A program made the position numbers and the translations under genes. Below, in pieces: positions 54,382 to 64,000 of a stretch of DNA of 64,000 nt (its first letter is position 1; every line of letters starts with the position of its first letter). Origin of the DNA: Tillus elongatus (taxonomy: Eukaryota; Arthropoda; Insecta; Coleoptera; Cleridae); NCBI GenBank assembly GCA_964006375.1, contig OZ023267.1, positions 83,809,406 through 83,873,405 of the forward strand. Reading direction: 5' to 3'. The notes under the pieces are model-generated. The model was given only the letters and a program-made list of their open reading frames with translations, had not been told where the DNA came from and did no database searches.

Positions 54382-55910
54382 CACAGAGATAACTTAAAAA
54401 ATAATGGGCCGATTTTGATTAGATTTGGTGAGTACCTTTCTTTTGCAAGTGGTTTGAATAGGTTCGTTAGCCAGGTAAAAAAATGTTGTGTTTCTTTTCG
54501 AAAAAAATTCATATCTCCGGAAGTAACAAAGTAAGAGCAACCAAATTTGGTATGCGGATTTATTCCATTATAAGTAAATCACGCACAAATTTAGCTCTGT
54601 AAGTTAAAAGACTAAAAGGTTATAGGCATTTAAAGAAAAATAAGTTGGGGTTTTCCTCGAAACGTCAAAGTCGCGATTTTAAACTGCAAAATTGGCAACA
54701 TTTAGGCAAATAACCTGAAACTAATACGAGCTATGGAAAGAACATGTCTCAAGAAGAATGTTTTACAGAGCCTGAAGTTTTAGCTTCAACCATCATTGTG
54801 TTTCATTTTACTAAAATACTTCAAGAGAATTCATTTTAAATAGACCCTTTCTCTGATGCCTTGGTAGTAGTCTCAGCTATAGAGTTTATCGTTTAATGGT
54901 ATATAATTTTTGTCGAATTTTCGTAAAAAATTAATAAAGATCAATATATCCGTTATTATACAAGAAACGAAATAAAATTTTATACATTAATTATAGGTTG
55001 TCCTGAGCTACATTTAAAAAAATTCTACAATCACATGAGGCCCATAAGTCGTTTGTGATACAAATTTTCATTTTTTTTTAAATCGAACACGCCTTATGTT
55101 ATTGCATTGTTGCATTTTCCATCAAAATATAATGCATGTTTGTAAGAAAAGAAATTCGGGACGCAGCAAGTGCGTTATCGTAGCGAACTTTCATTAAATG
55201 CGTCAAATTTGAATAGCTCAATTTGCTATTAACCTATAAGGTTGACCAAGAAACCAGTTTTTTCGGGAACACTTTAAGTTTACTTTCGAAAATTTGTGTA
55301 CATTTTGAAACAATAAGTTTATTTTGATGAAACATGGCACATTGTTTCTACTATATAGATTGTACTGCTTTCTTAAAAAAACACATATTTTCTATTAAAA
55401 AACATTTTTATGAAAATTCACTACCATAACTCACTTGTTGCGTCCAGACTTTTAACTATGACATTATTAGGGCACTTTTTTATGGGCAATCTCAATCTGT
55501 TATCGTATTTTCCAAGATGCAAGAGTTTAAATATTCAACTTAAAGTTTTCTTGTGCGCGACATTTTGGATTTTTGCATTTTTAAAAAGTCTTTTTATTTT
55601 CTGATTAAAATGATATATTACACGATACGATCACATCTTAGCTGCTATTAAAATTTGGAAAAAATCGTTTTTGCTAAAACTGCTTTGGGAGGGACGCTAA
55701 TAAATTTGTTCAACCATCTAAATATTGACAGTTCAGCCAAGCTTTGATGTTTATTATATTTCTGTACACTGTATCTGTGGCATTTATTCGAAACATATGA
55801 CTTTTACAAATGAACATGGTACAAATATATTACAAAAATAATAGAAACAATGAACATTATTGGTTAAGAGAGCAATGTCATCAAAACAGATAAGCAGGGA
55901 CCTAGGCGCG

Positions 55911-56170
55911 AGTTATGGTTGCACCACCCGGTATACTACACACACCAAGGCTACTGTCAGCACATATGGGTACGTTGCGCTACACCGGCTTTTCCGTCGA
56001 CTCAGCGTCCGGTTGAAGTGCAGCGACATTACCGAGGGGAAATTGATCAGCAATTAATAGTCTATAAATATATGTCGAACATTAATATTCAACAGTTAGT
56101 CTTTGCCATCCAGCCTTAATGGTATTAGATTACTCATATGTATTTTATTGTAATTTTTATATTATTTAAA

Positions 56171-56261
<91 letters not shown>

Positions 56262-56326
56262 TTGTACTGTAACTTCAAGTAAATAAATTTAACTTTATGA
56301 AGTTCAATTGAAGTACAACTCTAAGT
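55911..56326 (+). repeat. 5' LTR, copy B (416 bp)
   Basis: Same ends and signals as copy A; the TA array is 84 bp. The primer site follows at 56327. Confidence 0.9.
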
Positions 56327-56575
56327 GGCGCAGTCGTTAGTATGAGTTTAGTGCCCTTTTGACAAAAATCGCAAAAGTCCGCACTTCGATTTTTATCGTT
56401 AAAAACTCAGAACCAGCTTCAAAGTCAACAAAGAACAGCATCGTCCAAGTTGATAAAAATAATTTAAGTAACTTTCAATTAAAAATACAGTGAGTGCGCG
56501 AGCGATCATAAGAGAAAATAAGGTTTGATACGGAACTTCTGCCTACGAAGTTGTCTGCCTTATTCGCTGTATCTT

Positions 56576-56625
56576 ATGATGCTGAAGCAAAGAAGAACAG
56601 AAATCGTCTTCATCTTCACATTGGC
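56576..56625 (+). CDS. Upstream leader frame and putative first env exon, copy B
   Basis: Identical to 32391-32440; donor GTAAGT at 56626 and acceptor-like TTTCAG ending at 61913. It shares descent with copy A, so it is not independent support. Confidence 0.6.
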
Positions 56626-56757
56626 GTAAGTGCTTTCATTGTTCCTTTGAATTTCCTTGTCCTACCTTAATCTAAAATCGATTAAAGTTAGAAGCAAATA
56701 TTACGGGAAATATTAATTAAAATTTTACCCAAATTTAAATTATTGATTAATAAATTA

Positions 56758-58098
56758 ATGTCAGACTCTGAAACAGAGACAGTTGACAATTTTAATAATA
56801 AAGTAAAAATAAATTTAGCACCTCCCAAACTTATAGTAACAGAGAAAAATACAATAAGCTCAAATAACAATCAAATTATGGCAAATCAATTACAAAATTA
56901 TCACATTAATGCTATTCCCGCATACGATGGGGACCAGCATACTTTAGCTTTATTTATTTCAGCGTGTGAAAATTTTCTCACTTCATTTGTTGATAGAACA
57001 AATGATGACAATCCAAATAACCAATGGATGCTTAGAATAGTAATAAGTAAATTAGAAGGTAGAGCTAGAACATTGATAGGTAGTAGGGAAGATGCCACAA
57101 ATTGGCCTCGTATTAAACAATTATTGCAACAATACTTCGGCGACCAGAGAGACGAAGACTGTTTAGCTAGGGACCTCTTGCTCTTAAAGCCAGACCCTAG
57201 AGAAACCCCATACCAATTCGGTATGAGAATACAAGACTCACGTAGTCTTTTAGCTTCAAAAGTAAGACTAACAACTGCAAACGAAGCATTTCGTTTAATT
57301 AAAAATGAATTTTACGATAAAGTGGCACTGAAAACCTATTTACATGGTTTGAGTGGTCAACTAGGGTTAGCAGTTAGGCTACAAAACCCGACTAATCTAG
57401 AACACGCTATGTCGCTTGTTCTGGAAGAAGAGAATTTTCAATATGGAGAAAAACAAATGAAATATCTCCACAATCAATCCACAAATTTTAAAAACTCAAA
57501 TGTACCAAATAAACAACCTCAATACATACAGAATCAGCAAAATAATAGAAATAACGTTCCGCATTTTACGCACCCCCGACAATTCCATAACCAACCCACA
57601 TACAGAAAGCCCTTAAATTTACGTAATCAGACCCCACAACAGCTGACACAAAACGTATTCAGACCAAATCCAAATTTCAGACCAAACTATAGGCCAACAC
57701 CTATGGAGGTATCTGCAAAAAATTCCTCGATACATACACGTCCCAATCCAAATTTTAGACAACATTTCCAGCCCGAACCTATGGAAACGTCATCTAGAAA
57801 TTTCAATACTCATCCGAGAGGTCCTAACGGGCCTAACGCACAGTCATCATCTACCCAATTATACCATCAAGAGGTTCAACATGAATTTAAATCAGACAAC
57901 CCTGTTTATGACGAATCTTATGAAAATTATCCTTCAGAAACACACTCTTATACAATTCCTGAAGATGACGCTCGTTACTTTGACGAAACGAATCATGAAA
58001 CGTACGAAGAAGAAACTAGACCTGAAGCAGCTTTTGAACAAACAGGTAACATCGAACAAAATTTTATTCAGGTTATCGAACTAAACAAAAAAATATAG
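56758..58098 (+). CDS. gag: gag structural protein, copy B
   Basis: 446 codons from ATG 56758, identical to copy A except for two residues (Glu for Ala in QYGEKQMK, Ser for Pro in QSSSTQ). The seven-A run before the stop is preserved. Confidence 0.85.
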   Translation: MSDSETETVDNFNNKVKINLAPPKLIVTEKNTISSNNNQIMANQLQNYHINAIPAYDGDQHTLALFISACENFLTSFVDRTNDDNPNNQWMLRIVISKLEGRARTLIGSREDATNWPRIKQLLQQYFGDQRDEDCLARDLLLLKPDPRETPYQFGMRIQDSRSLLASKVRLTTANEAFRLIKNEFYDKVALKTYLHGLSGQLGLAVRLQNPTNLEHAMSLVLEEENFQYGEKQMKYLHNQSTNFKNSNVPNKQPQYIQNQQNNRNNVPHFTHPRQFHNQPTYRKPLNLRNQTPQQLTQNVFRPNPNFRPNYRPTPMEVSAKNSSIHTRPNPNFRQHFQPEPMETSSRNFNTHPRGPNGPNAQSSSTQLYHQEVQHEFKSDNPVYDESYENYPSETHSYTIPEDDARYFDETNHETYEEETRPEAAFEQTGNIEQNFIQVIELNKKI

Positions 58099-59822
58099 TA
58101 CAGATAAATTCTGTAAACCACCCTAAATTGCCTTATATACTGGTCGAAATCAACCCCTCATTTCAAATGCGACTTATGCTTGACACCGGTTCGATGAAAT
58201 CGCTGTTATGTGAAAATATTGCCCATAATTTTTATTCCAAATTTATAGAGCATGAAAAATTTCAAATTAAATCTGTTCACCAAACCAGTTTTCATAATGA
58301 AATTCTAAAAATTCCTCTACCAAGTATATTTAAAACAGGCAGAGCTAAATTTAAATTCTATGTATTTAACATTAATAATCAATATCATGGGTTAATTGGT
58401 ACTGACCTTCTCAAACAACTGGGAGCTAAAATAGATTTTTATAATAGGAAATTGGTAACGAAGCATACATGCATTCCCTTGTATTTACCATGTGACGACG
58501 ACATACATCGCGAATGTAACTCGAAACCACAAGAATTAAATAACATAATACTGCCTGCGAGATGTGAAACAATAGTCAAACTTCCTATAGACTGTAGTTC
58601 CAACATAGGCATAATAAATAATATAAAACTCGAGTCAGGTGTAATTATTCCTGCATCTATCGTGACAGTTTCAAATGGCCAGGCTATAACCTCTATAGTG
58701 AATAGTAATGAAAATCCCGTACAGCTGATTATACATAAAGCTATTTATGCAGAACCTGTTTCAACTAACGAATTAAATTCCATTCATCATAACAAAGATA
58801 TCGACTTAGAAAACATAGATGGTACTGCTAATGAAATTGACAAATTACAAATTCAAAATTTAAACAGATTAAGACTTGATCACACTAATGACGAAGAACG
58901 AGACATGATAGAAAACTTATGTTACGAGTACAGAGACATATTTTATTGCGAAGGTGTCCCATTATCATTTTCTAATCAAGTTAAACATAGTATTAGGTTA
59001 TCTAATCCTAACCCAGTATTTGTTAAGCCATATCGATTACCTGAAGCTCAAAAGCAAGAAGTCAAAAGACAAATTGACGACTTGTTAAGACAAAAAATTA
59101 TTCAGCCATCTTCCAGCCCGTGGAATAGCCCTGTCCTGATTGTTAACAAAAAATCAGATGCCAGTGGCAAACAAAAATTTCGCATGGTCATAGACTATAG
59201 ACGTCTTAATGAACAAACTATTGGTGATAAGTATCCCTTACCCAATATTTCGGAAATATTGGATAAATTAGGTCGTAGCCAGTATTATACCACTTTAGAC
59301 TTAGCCTCAGGATATCATCAAATTGAAATGAATCCTGAAGATATGGAAAAAACTGCCTTCAGCTCTGAAGGGGGGCACTATATGTACAGGCGTATGCCAT
59401 TCGGGTTGAAGGGAGCGCCTAGTACCTTTCAAAGGGCTATGGATAATATCCTTAGGGGTATTCAAAATGAAAAATGTTTTACCTACCTTGATGACATCAT
59501 AATTTTCAGTACTTCTTTGCAAGAACACATAGAAAGGTTGACAAATGTATTCGAAAGGTTAAGAAAGGCTAATTTAAAAATACAGCTTGACAAGAGTGAA
59601 TTTTTAAAAAAGGAAGTAGCCTACCTCGGGCACATTATCACGTCCGAAGGCGTAAAACCAAATCCTGATAAAGTAAAGGCTGTAAGAGAATTCCCCATAC
59701 CTAAAACAAGAAAAGAGATCAAAGGATTCCTAGGTCTTGTAGGGTACTACCGAAAATTTATTAAAGACTTCGGTAAATTAACAAAACCATTGACTCGATG
59801 CTTAAAAAAAATGCAACTATAG
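58089..59822 (+). CDS. pol: Protease and reverse transcriptase (pol part 1), copy B
   Basis: Same layout as copy A, with LMLDTGS and YLDD intact. The palm aromatic before RRMPFGL is Tyr (TAC, 59385-59387), the expected kind of residue, so the RT of this copy looks less damaged. One further difference is Leu for Val in IENLCYEY. The frame ends after the A8 run at 59804-59811. Confidence 0.85.
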   Translation, partial: KNIVQINSVNHPKLPYILVEINPSFQMRLMLDTGSMKSLLCENIAHNFYSKFIEHEKFQIKSVHQTSFHNEILKIPLPSIFKTGRAKFKFYVFNINNQYHGLIGTDLLKQLGAKIDFYNRKLVTKHTCIPLYLPCDDDIHRECNSKPQELNNIILPARCETIVKLPIDCSSNIGIINNIKLESGVIIPASIVTVSNGQAITSIVNSNENPVQLIIHKAIYAEPVSTNELNSIHHNKDIDLENIDGTANEIDKLQIQNLNRLRLDHTNDEERDMIENLCYEYRDIFYCEGVPLSFSNQVKHSIRLSNPNPVFVKPYRLPEAQKQEVKRQIDDLLRQKIIQPSSSPWNSPVLIVNKKSDASGKQKFRMVIDYRRLNEQTIGDKYPLPNISEILDKLGRSQYYTTLDLASGYHQIEMNPEDMEKTAFSSEGGHYMYRRMPFGLKGAPSTFQRAMDNILRGIQNEKCFTYLDDIIIFSTSLQEHIERLTNVFERLRKANLKIQLDKSEFLKKEVAYLGHIITSEGVKPNPDKVKAVREFPIPKTRKEIKGFLGLVGYYRKFIKDFGKLTKPLTRCLKKMQL

Positions 59823-61951
59823 TTCATGATAGTAGTTTTATAGAAGCTTTCGAAACATGCAAAAATATATTAATGAATGACCCCGTATTACAATACCCTG
59901 ATTTCACAAAACCCTTTATACTCACTACGGATGCTTCCAATGTAGCCCTTGGAGCTGTCCTTTCTCAAGGGTCAGTAGGTAATGATAAACCTATTAGTTA
60001 TGCTTCTCGTACCCTCAATGAAACAGAGCAGAGATACTCCACCATTGAACGGGAACTTCTTTCTATTGTTTGGGCCACCAAATACTTCCGCCCCTATCTT
60101 TATGGTCGTAAGTTCTATATATATACTGACCACAGGCCTTTAGTATGGCTTATGCAACTAAAGGAACCCAATTCAAAATTAACACGTTGGCGTTTAAAAC
60201 TCGAGGAATATGACTATGAAATAATTTATAAAAAAGGGTCTCTAAACTGCAACGCAGATTCCTTGTCCCGCATCCAAGTTCATGCTTTAGAGGATGCAGA
60301 AATTTCATCAATCGCTAATAATTTTGATGAGGACGAAAGACCTCTCCAAGATTTACAAAGGCAGCTCAACACCCCAAATTTTGATGACGTTGTGCAACCA
60401 ACTGAACCCGAATATATTCCGCCAATGAGCCCTCCAGAACTCTCTTTTATTCCAGTAGAAATTCCTAGCACCTCAAGCAACACTATTCCACCTATAAGCC
60501 GAACAGACAAAACAACACTTGAACAAAATAACGACTTACGAGACAGTGATCATTCACAAGTAAATGTAGAACCAAAAATAGGTATTCAGATATCAGATGT
60601 TCCTATAGAAAAACAACTAAACCAATATTATATATCTCCCGTACATAATAATCCAAGACCAGTAAAACAACTAAAGGTTAACAATCAAAATAAATATTTG
60701 GTGCAAATCCCGAGAAATGATAATCGACAAGCAATCATAAATTTTCTAAAGGAATATACTACAATAGGCAAAAGGTATTACTTTAATTTCGAAACAGAAA
60801 AATTATACCAAGATTTCTGTTCAGTGTATGTGGAAATATTTAACAACAATGCACCCATTATTATCAGTTGCCCCAAGCATCGTCTGCCCTTAGCCGACGA
60901 TGAAGAGATTAACGAGGTAATTAGAAATTATCACGAGGGAAAAACTAACCATAGAGGTATAATAGAAACTATAAAACAAATATCCAACAAGTATTACTTT
61001 CAAAAAATGCGTGAAAAAATAACGGCTTATATTAATGAATGTGAAATTTGCAAGCGAGCCAAGTACGATAGAAATCCACCCAATATACCCTTAATGCTAA
61101 CAGACACCCCTAGTAAACCCTTTCAGGTTATACATGCTGACACCTTTATAATAGAAAATCAAGTATTCTTAACAATCATTGATACTTTCTCAAAATTAGG
61201 GACAGCAATACCTATAAGTAGTAAGAATCCGGTAGAAACTGCTAATGCATTCATACAGTATTTTACGTACTATGGCACACCCGAACACATCATTATGGAC
61301 AGTGGAACCGAATTGCGAACGGAAATCATCCAAAATCTTTTAGAGCTTCACAAAATTAAAATTCATTTTACTACACCTAAAAATCCAAATTCTAACGGTC
61401 CCATTGAAAGACTACACTCAACACTAGTTGAACACGTTCGAATATTACGACAAACGTACACTAAAGACCCCATAAAATATTTAATGAACTACGCCCTTCT
61501 GGCATACAACTCAACTATACATACATCTACAAATCACACCCCCTTAGAAATAACCTTTGGACACACCTCTAATAGGGATATTTTCGATATAAATGATCAT
61601 GAAAAGCTATTACAAGATTATCTAATATCGCACAAAAATAAATTAAAAATATTATATGAAAAGGTGAAAGAATTAATAGAGAAAAATAAGCTTCGCTCCA
61701 TTTCTAACGCTAATAATAGAACCAATGATACCGACTTATTTAGAGATCAAACACATGTATATACAAAAGTAGACAAACGAAACAAGAATAACCCTAAATT
61801 TGACGGCCCCTACGAGGTTGTAAGCATATCTGACAAAAATATAATGACTTTAAGAAAAAACAAAAAATTGTCTAAACGTCATTTACGAAATCTAAAACGA
61901 CCTAATGTTTCAGGTCCATCTTCCTTATCCAAACCCAAGGACAAAGAATAA
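59798..61951 (+). CDS. pol: RNase H and integrase (pol part 2), copy B
   Basis: Same layout as copy A. The second integrase motif reads MDSGTELRTE, with Leu (61313-61315) where copy A has the usual Phe, a possible weakening. Other changes are Lys for Asn near 60692, and Lys/Asp for Arg/Glu near 61604-61618. Confidence 0.85.
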   Translation: MLKKNATIVHDSSFIEAFETCKNILMNDPVLQYPDFTKPFILTTDASNVALGAVLSQGSVGNDKPISYASRTLNETEQRYSTIERELLSIVWATKYFRPYLYGRKFYIYTDHRPLVWLMQLKEPNSKLTRWRLKLEEYDYEIIYKKGSLNCNADSLSRIQVHALEDAEISSIANNFDEDERPLQDLQRQLNTPNFDDVVQPTEPEYIPPMSPPELSFIPVEIPSTSSNTIPPISRTDKTTLEQNNDLRDSDHSQVNVEPKIGIQISDVPIEKQLNQYYISPVHNNPRPVKQLKVNNQNKYLVQIPRNDNRQAIINFLKEYTTIGKRYYFNFETEKLYQDFCSVYVEIFNNNAPIIISCPKHRLPLADDEEINEVIRNYHEGKTNHRGIIETIKQISNKYYFQKMREKITAYINECEICKRAKYDRNPPNIPLMLTDTPSKPFQVIHADTFIIENQVFLTIIDTFSKLGTAIPISSKNPVETANAFIQYFTYYGTPEHIIMDSGTELRTEIIQNLLELHKIKIHFTTPKNPNSNGPIERLHSTLVEHVRILRQTYTKDPIKYLMNYALLAYNSTIHTSTNHTPLEITFGHTSNRDIFDINDHEKLLQDYLISHKNKLKILYEKVKELIEKNKLRSISNANNRTNDTDLFRDQTHVYTKVDKRNKNNPKFDGPYEVVSISDKNIMTLRKNKKLSKRHLRNLKRPNVSGPSSLSKPKDKE

Positions 61952-63633
61952 CATTAGACAAGATCAATGACAACCCCGGACTATTATCAATTAACATGGG
62001 CAAAATGCAAAATTCCATTGACAAATGGACCATTATTCGAGTAATCCCTTTAACACCACTTCTCAATGGGTTTCGTTCCATAGATAAACAGTCCCAAGAT
62101 ATCCATGACATTATTCACAATTCCACACATTCTAATCTTTATCAAAACGAGATACAAAATTACCAAAATATCCTTTCCCATCAAATTGTGGAGACACAAA
62201 AAATATTTAACCAAATTATACCCTCTAATAATAATCGTAATAAAAGAGGACTAGTTAATGCTGTAGGTACAATCATAAAGACCTTAACAGGCAACATGGA
62301 CGCAGACGATGCAGAACGTTATGATACGGCAATTTCTCAATTAACATCAAATCAAGACAAAATTAAAACAATAGTTGATAATCAAATCATGTTAACAGAA
62401 CAGGCCATAGAAAAATTTGATAAAACCATATCCTCGGTCATTTTAAACCAAAACAAAATTGAGGAACGTTTGCAGTTGATCACTTTAGGTTTCGAACAGG
62501 AAAAAATTAATAACGAACACATAATGCGTCTGCAGATGGTGTATATACAATTGATTACAGAAATCATTAATATTAAAAGCATTTTAAGCACATTAGTTAA
62601 CGCAATAACTTTTGCAAGATTAGAAACAATGCATCCATCCATATTAGAACCTGGAGACTTACTAATAGAACTTAAAAGAATTGAGAGTTTTGTAACCAAT
62701 CTCCCCTATAAGCTTGATGCAAATAATGTAGCTTTATACGAGGAGGTGTCAATAATTAAGTGTTACTACAAAAATTATACTTTAGTGTTTGCTATTGAAA
62801 TTCCATTAGTAGAATCTAAACATTATAACTATTACCACCTTTATGCATTTCCTGTGGAACAAGGTCCTAGTCAAAATTATACCGTCATCATCCCTCAATC
62901 CAAATACCTAGCCCTTAACGATGAAAGCTATAACTTACAAAACACACTATGCCAAGAAGTCAGCCCTGGAGACTACTTATGCAGAGGTCAAACGATGAAT
63001 CAGATCAGTAATAGCAGCCCTTGTGAAGTCCAATTGGTCAAGTTCACCACCAGATACGAAACTTGCGAACACCACCCAGTCAACATACAGCAGATGAAGA
63101 GCCAGAAGATAAGTGCAAACAAATGGATAATGGTATTCCCCCGTGAAAGTACAGCACACCAACGATGCCGTAGCCGACAAGAAACCACAAATCTAGAAGG
63201 AAGCTACTTGGTTCAAATCCCCGAAGGATGTCAAATGACAGTAAATAAGCAAATGTTCTCCCCATTTCACAATGAGATAGTATCTACCTACCACATCCAA
63301 CTACCCAAGTTGAAGCTTACCAACTTTCAGCTACAAGAGGTAGTAAATACAGCCCCAATCAAATTAGAATCAATAGATCTGGATGAATTACAAAAAACAA
63401 AGCATCAACTACAACACCAACGGTCATTATTGAATGCAGTTCAACATCCGAAAGTAAGCCTGTCTACTAGCATCTGGACCATCCTGTTGTACGTGATTGT
63501 TGCCCTTACAGCAGTCTATGCTTTATGGAGACTAAGAAAACCAACCAAAGAACCAAGATCCAACACCAACCAACAACAACAAAGATGCCCCATGGAAGAA
63601 ATCCCCCTGGAGAATATCACTTTGAAAATTTAG
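61914..63633 (+). CDS. env: env-like membrane glycoprotein, copy B
   Basis: Counterpart of 37729-39448; first ATG of the frame at 61996. The RNKR site, helical region and C-terminal transmembrane segment are kept. Three residues differ from copy A (Gly for Glu near 62654, Glu for Lys near 62857, Phe for Ser near 63267). Confidence 0.8.
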
Positions 63634-63664
63634 CTTCCCTAAATTTTCTATCTGGCCCCGGAGG

Positions 63665-64000
63665 AGTTATGGTTGCACCACCCGGTATACTACACACACC
63701 AAGGCTACTGTCAGCACATATGGGTACGTTGCGCTACACCGGCTTTTCCGTCGACTCAGCGTCCGGTTGAAGTGCAGCGACATTACCGAGGGGAAATTGA
63801 TCAGCAATTAATAGTCTATAAATATATGTCGAACATTAATATTCAACAGTTAGTCTTTGCCATCCAGCCTTAATGGTATTAGATTACTCATATGTATTTT
63901 ATTGTAATTTTTATATTATTTAAATTTTAATATATATATATATCGTTGTACTGTAACTTCAAGTAAATAAATTTAACTTTATGAAGTTCAATTGAAGTAC
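63665..64000 (+). repeat. 3' LTR, copy B (partial)
   Basis: 336 bases are visible, starting AGTTATGG. The last about 12 bases, the target duplication and the flank lie outside the window. It lacks the extra A found in copy A's 3' LTR. Confidence 0.9.

Larger units (their letters stand above)
55911..64000 (+). mobile_element. Errantivirus-like LTR retrotransposon, copy B (3' LTR cut by window)
   Basis: Same element in the same site as copy A: CGCG at 55907-55910, 5' LTR 55911-56326 (416 bp, TA array 56176-56259), 3' LTR from 63665 to the window end. The 3' LTR has only a short TA run, as in copy A. Eleven amino-acid differences from copy A were counted over the four proteins. Confidence 0.9.

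Overview
The window looks like transposon-dense, AT-rich insect DNA; I cannot name the species. The evidence is the mix of element families: an I-group LINE with an RNase H domain, insect-type Ty3/gypsy elements including an env-bearing errantivirus-like one, a Penelope-like element, Tc1/mariner-type transposases with a DUF4817-like helix-turn-helix, a tRNA-derived SINE, and very long (TA)n arrays. I see no host protein-coding gene with confidence.

Layout, left part. Positions 1-8440 hold a minus-strand I-group LINE: ORF1 with zinc knuckles at 6894-8365, and ORF2 with endonuclease, reverse transcriptase and RNase H from about 6890 down to 1, running off the window. A 3.34 kb DNA transposon with an intact 754-residue transposase (3495-6837) sits inside the start of its endonuclease. 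Positions 8430-9735 hold a decayed plus-strand gypsy pol fragment (RNase H end and integrase), perhaps followed by its LTR. Positions 9736-13300 are AT-rich and featureless. Positions 13424-15345 hold a decayed minus-strand DUF4817/Tc1-type transposon.

Layout, right part. From 16833 the window is a direct tandem duplication of a 23.9 kb unit: unit A 16833-40730, unit B 40731 to beyond 64000. Each unit contains, in order, a head-to-head pair of Penelope-like copies (truncated in B by the junction) with a SINE insertion, a transposase 3' piece, a 5S-rRNA-like fragment, (TA)n, (CA)n and CG-rich microsatellites, a 7-bp satellite (TATAATG)n, a TA-flanked MITE, a solo-LTR-like block, a rearranged mariner remnant, and a near-intact 8.1 kb errantivirus-like retrotransposon (LTR, gag, pro-RT, RNase H-integrase, env, LTR). 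The units differ mainly in microsatellite length plus scattered substitutions.

How the parts work together. The retroelement is the only visible multi-gene system: the LTR carries promoter and polyadenylation signals, a tRNA-Ser-like primer site follows it, gag and the two pol segments are linked by -1 frame changes at A-runs, and env appears to be expressed from a spliced RNA whose first exon carries a leader start codon upstream of gag. The rest is a record of nested insertions, of which the LINE/DNA transposon nest and the transposase/ERV/SINE nest can be ordered from target-site duplications.
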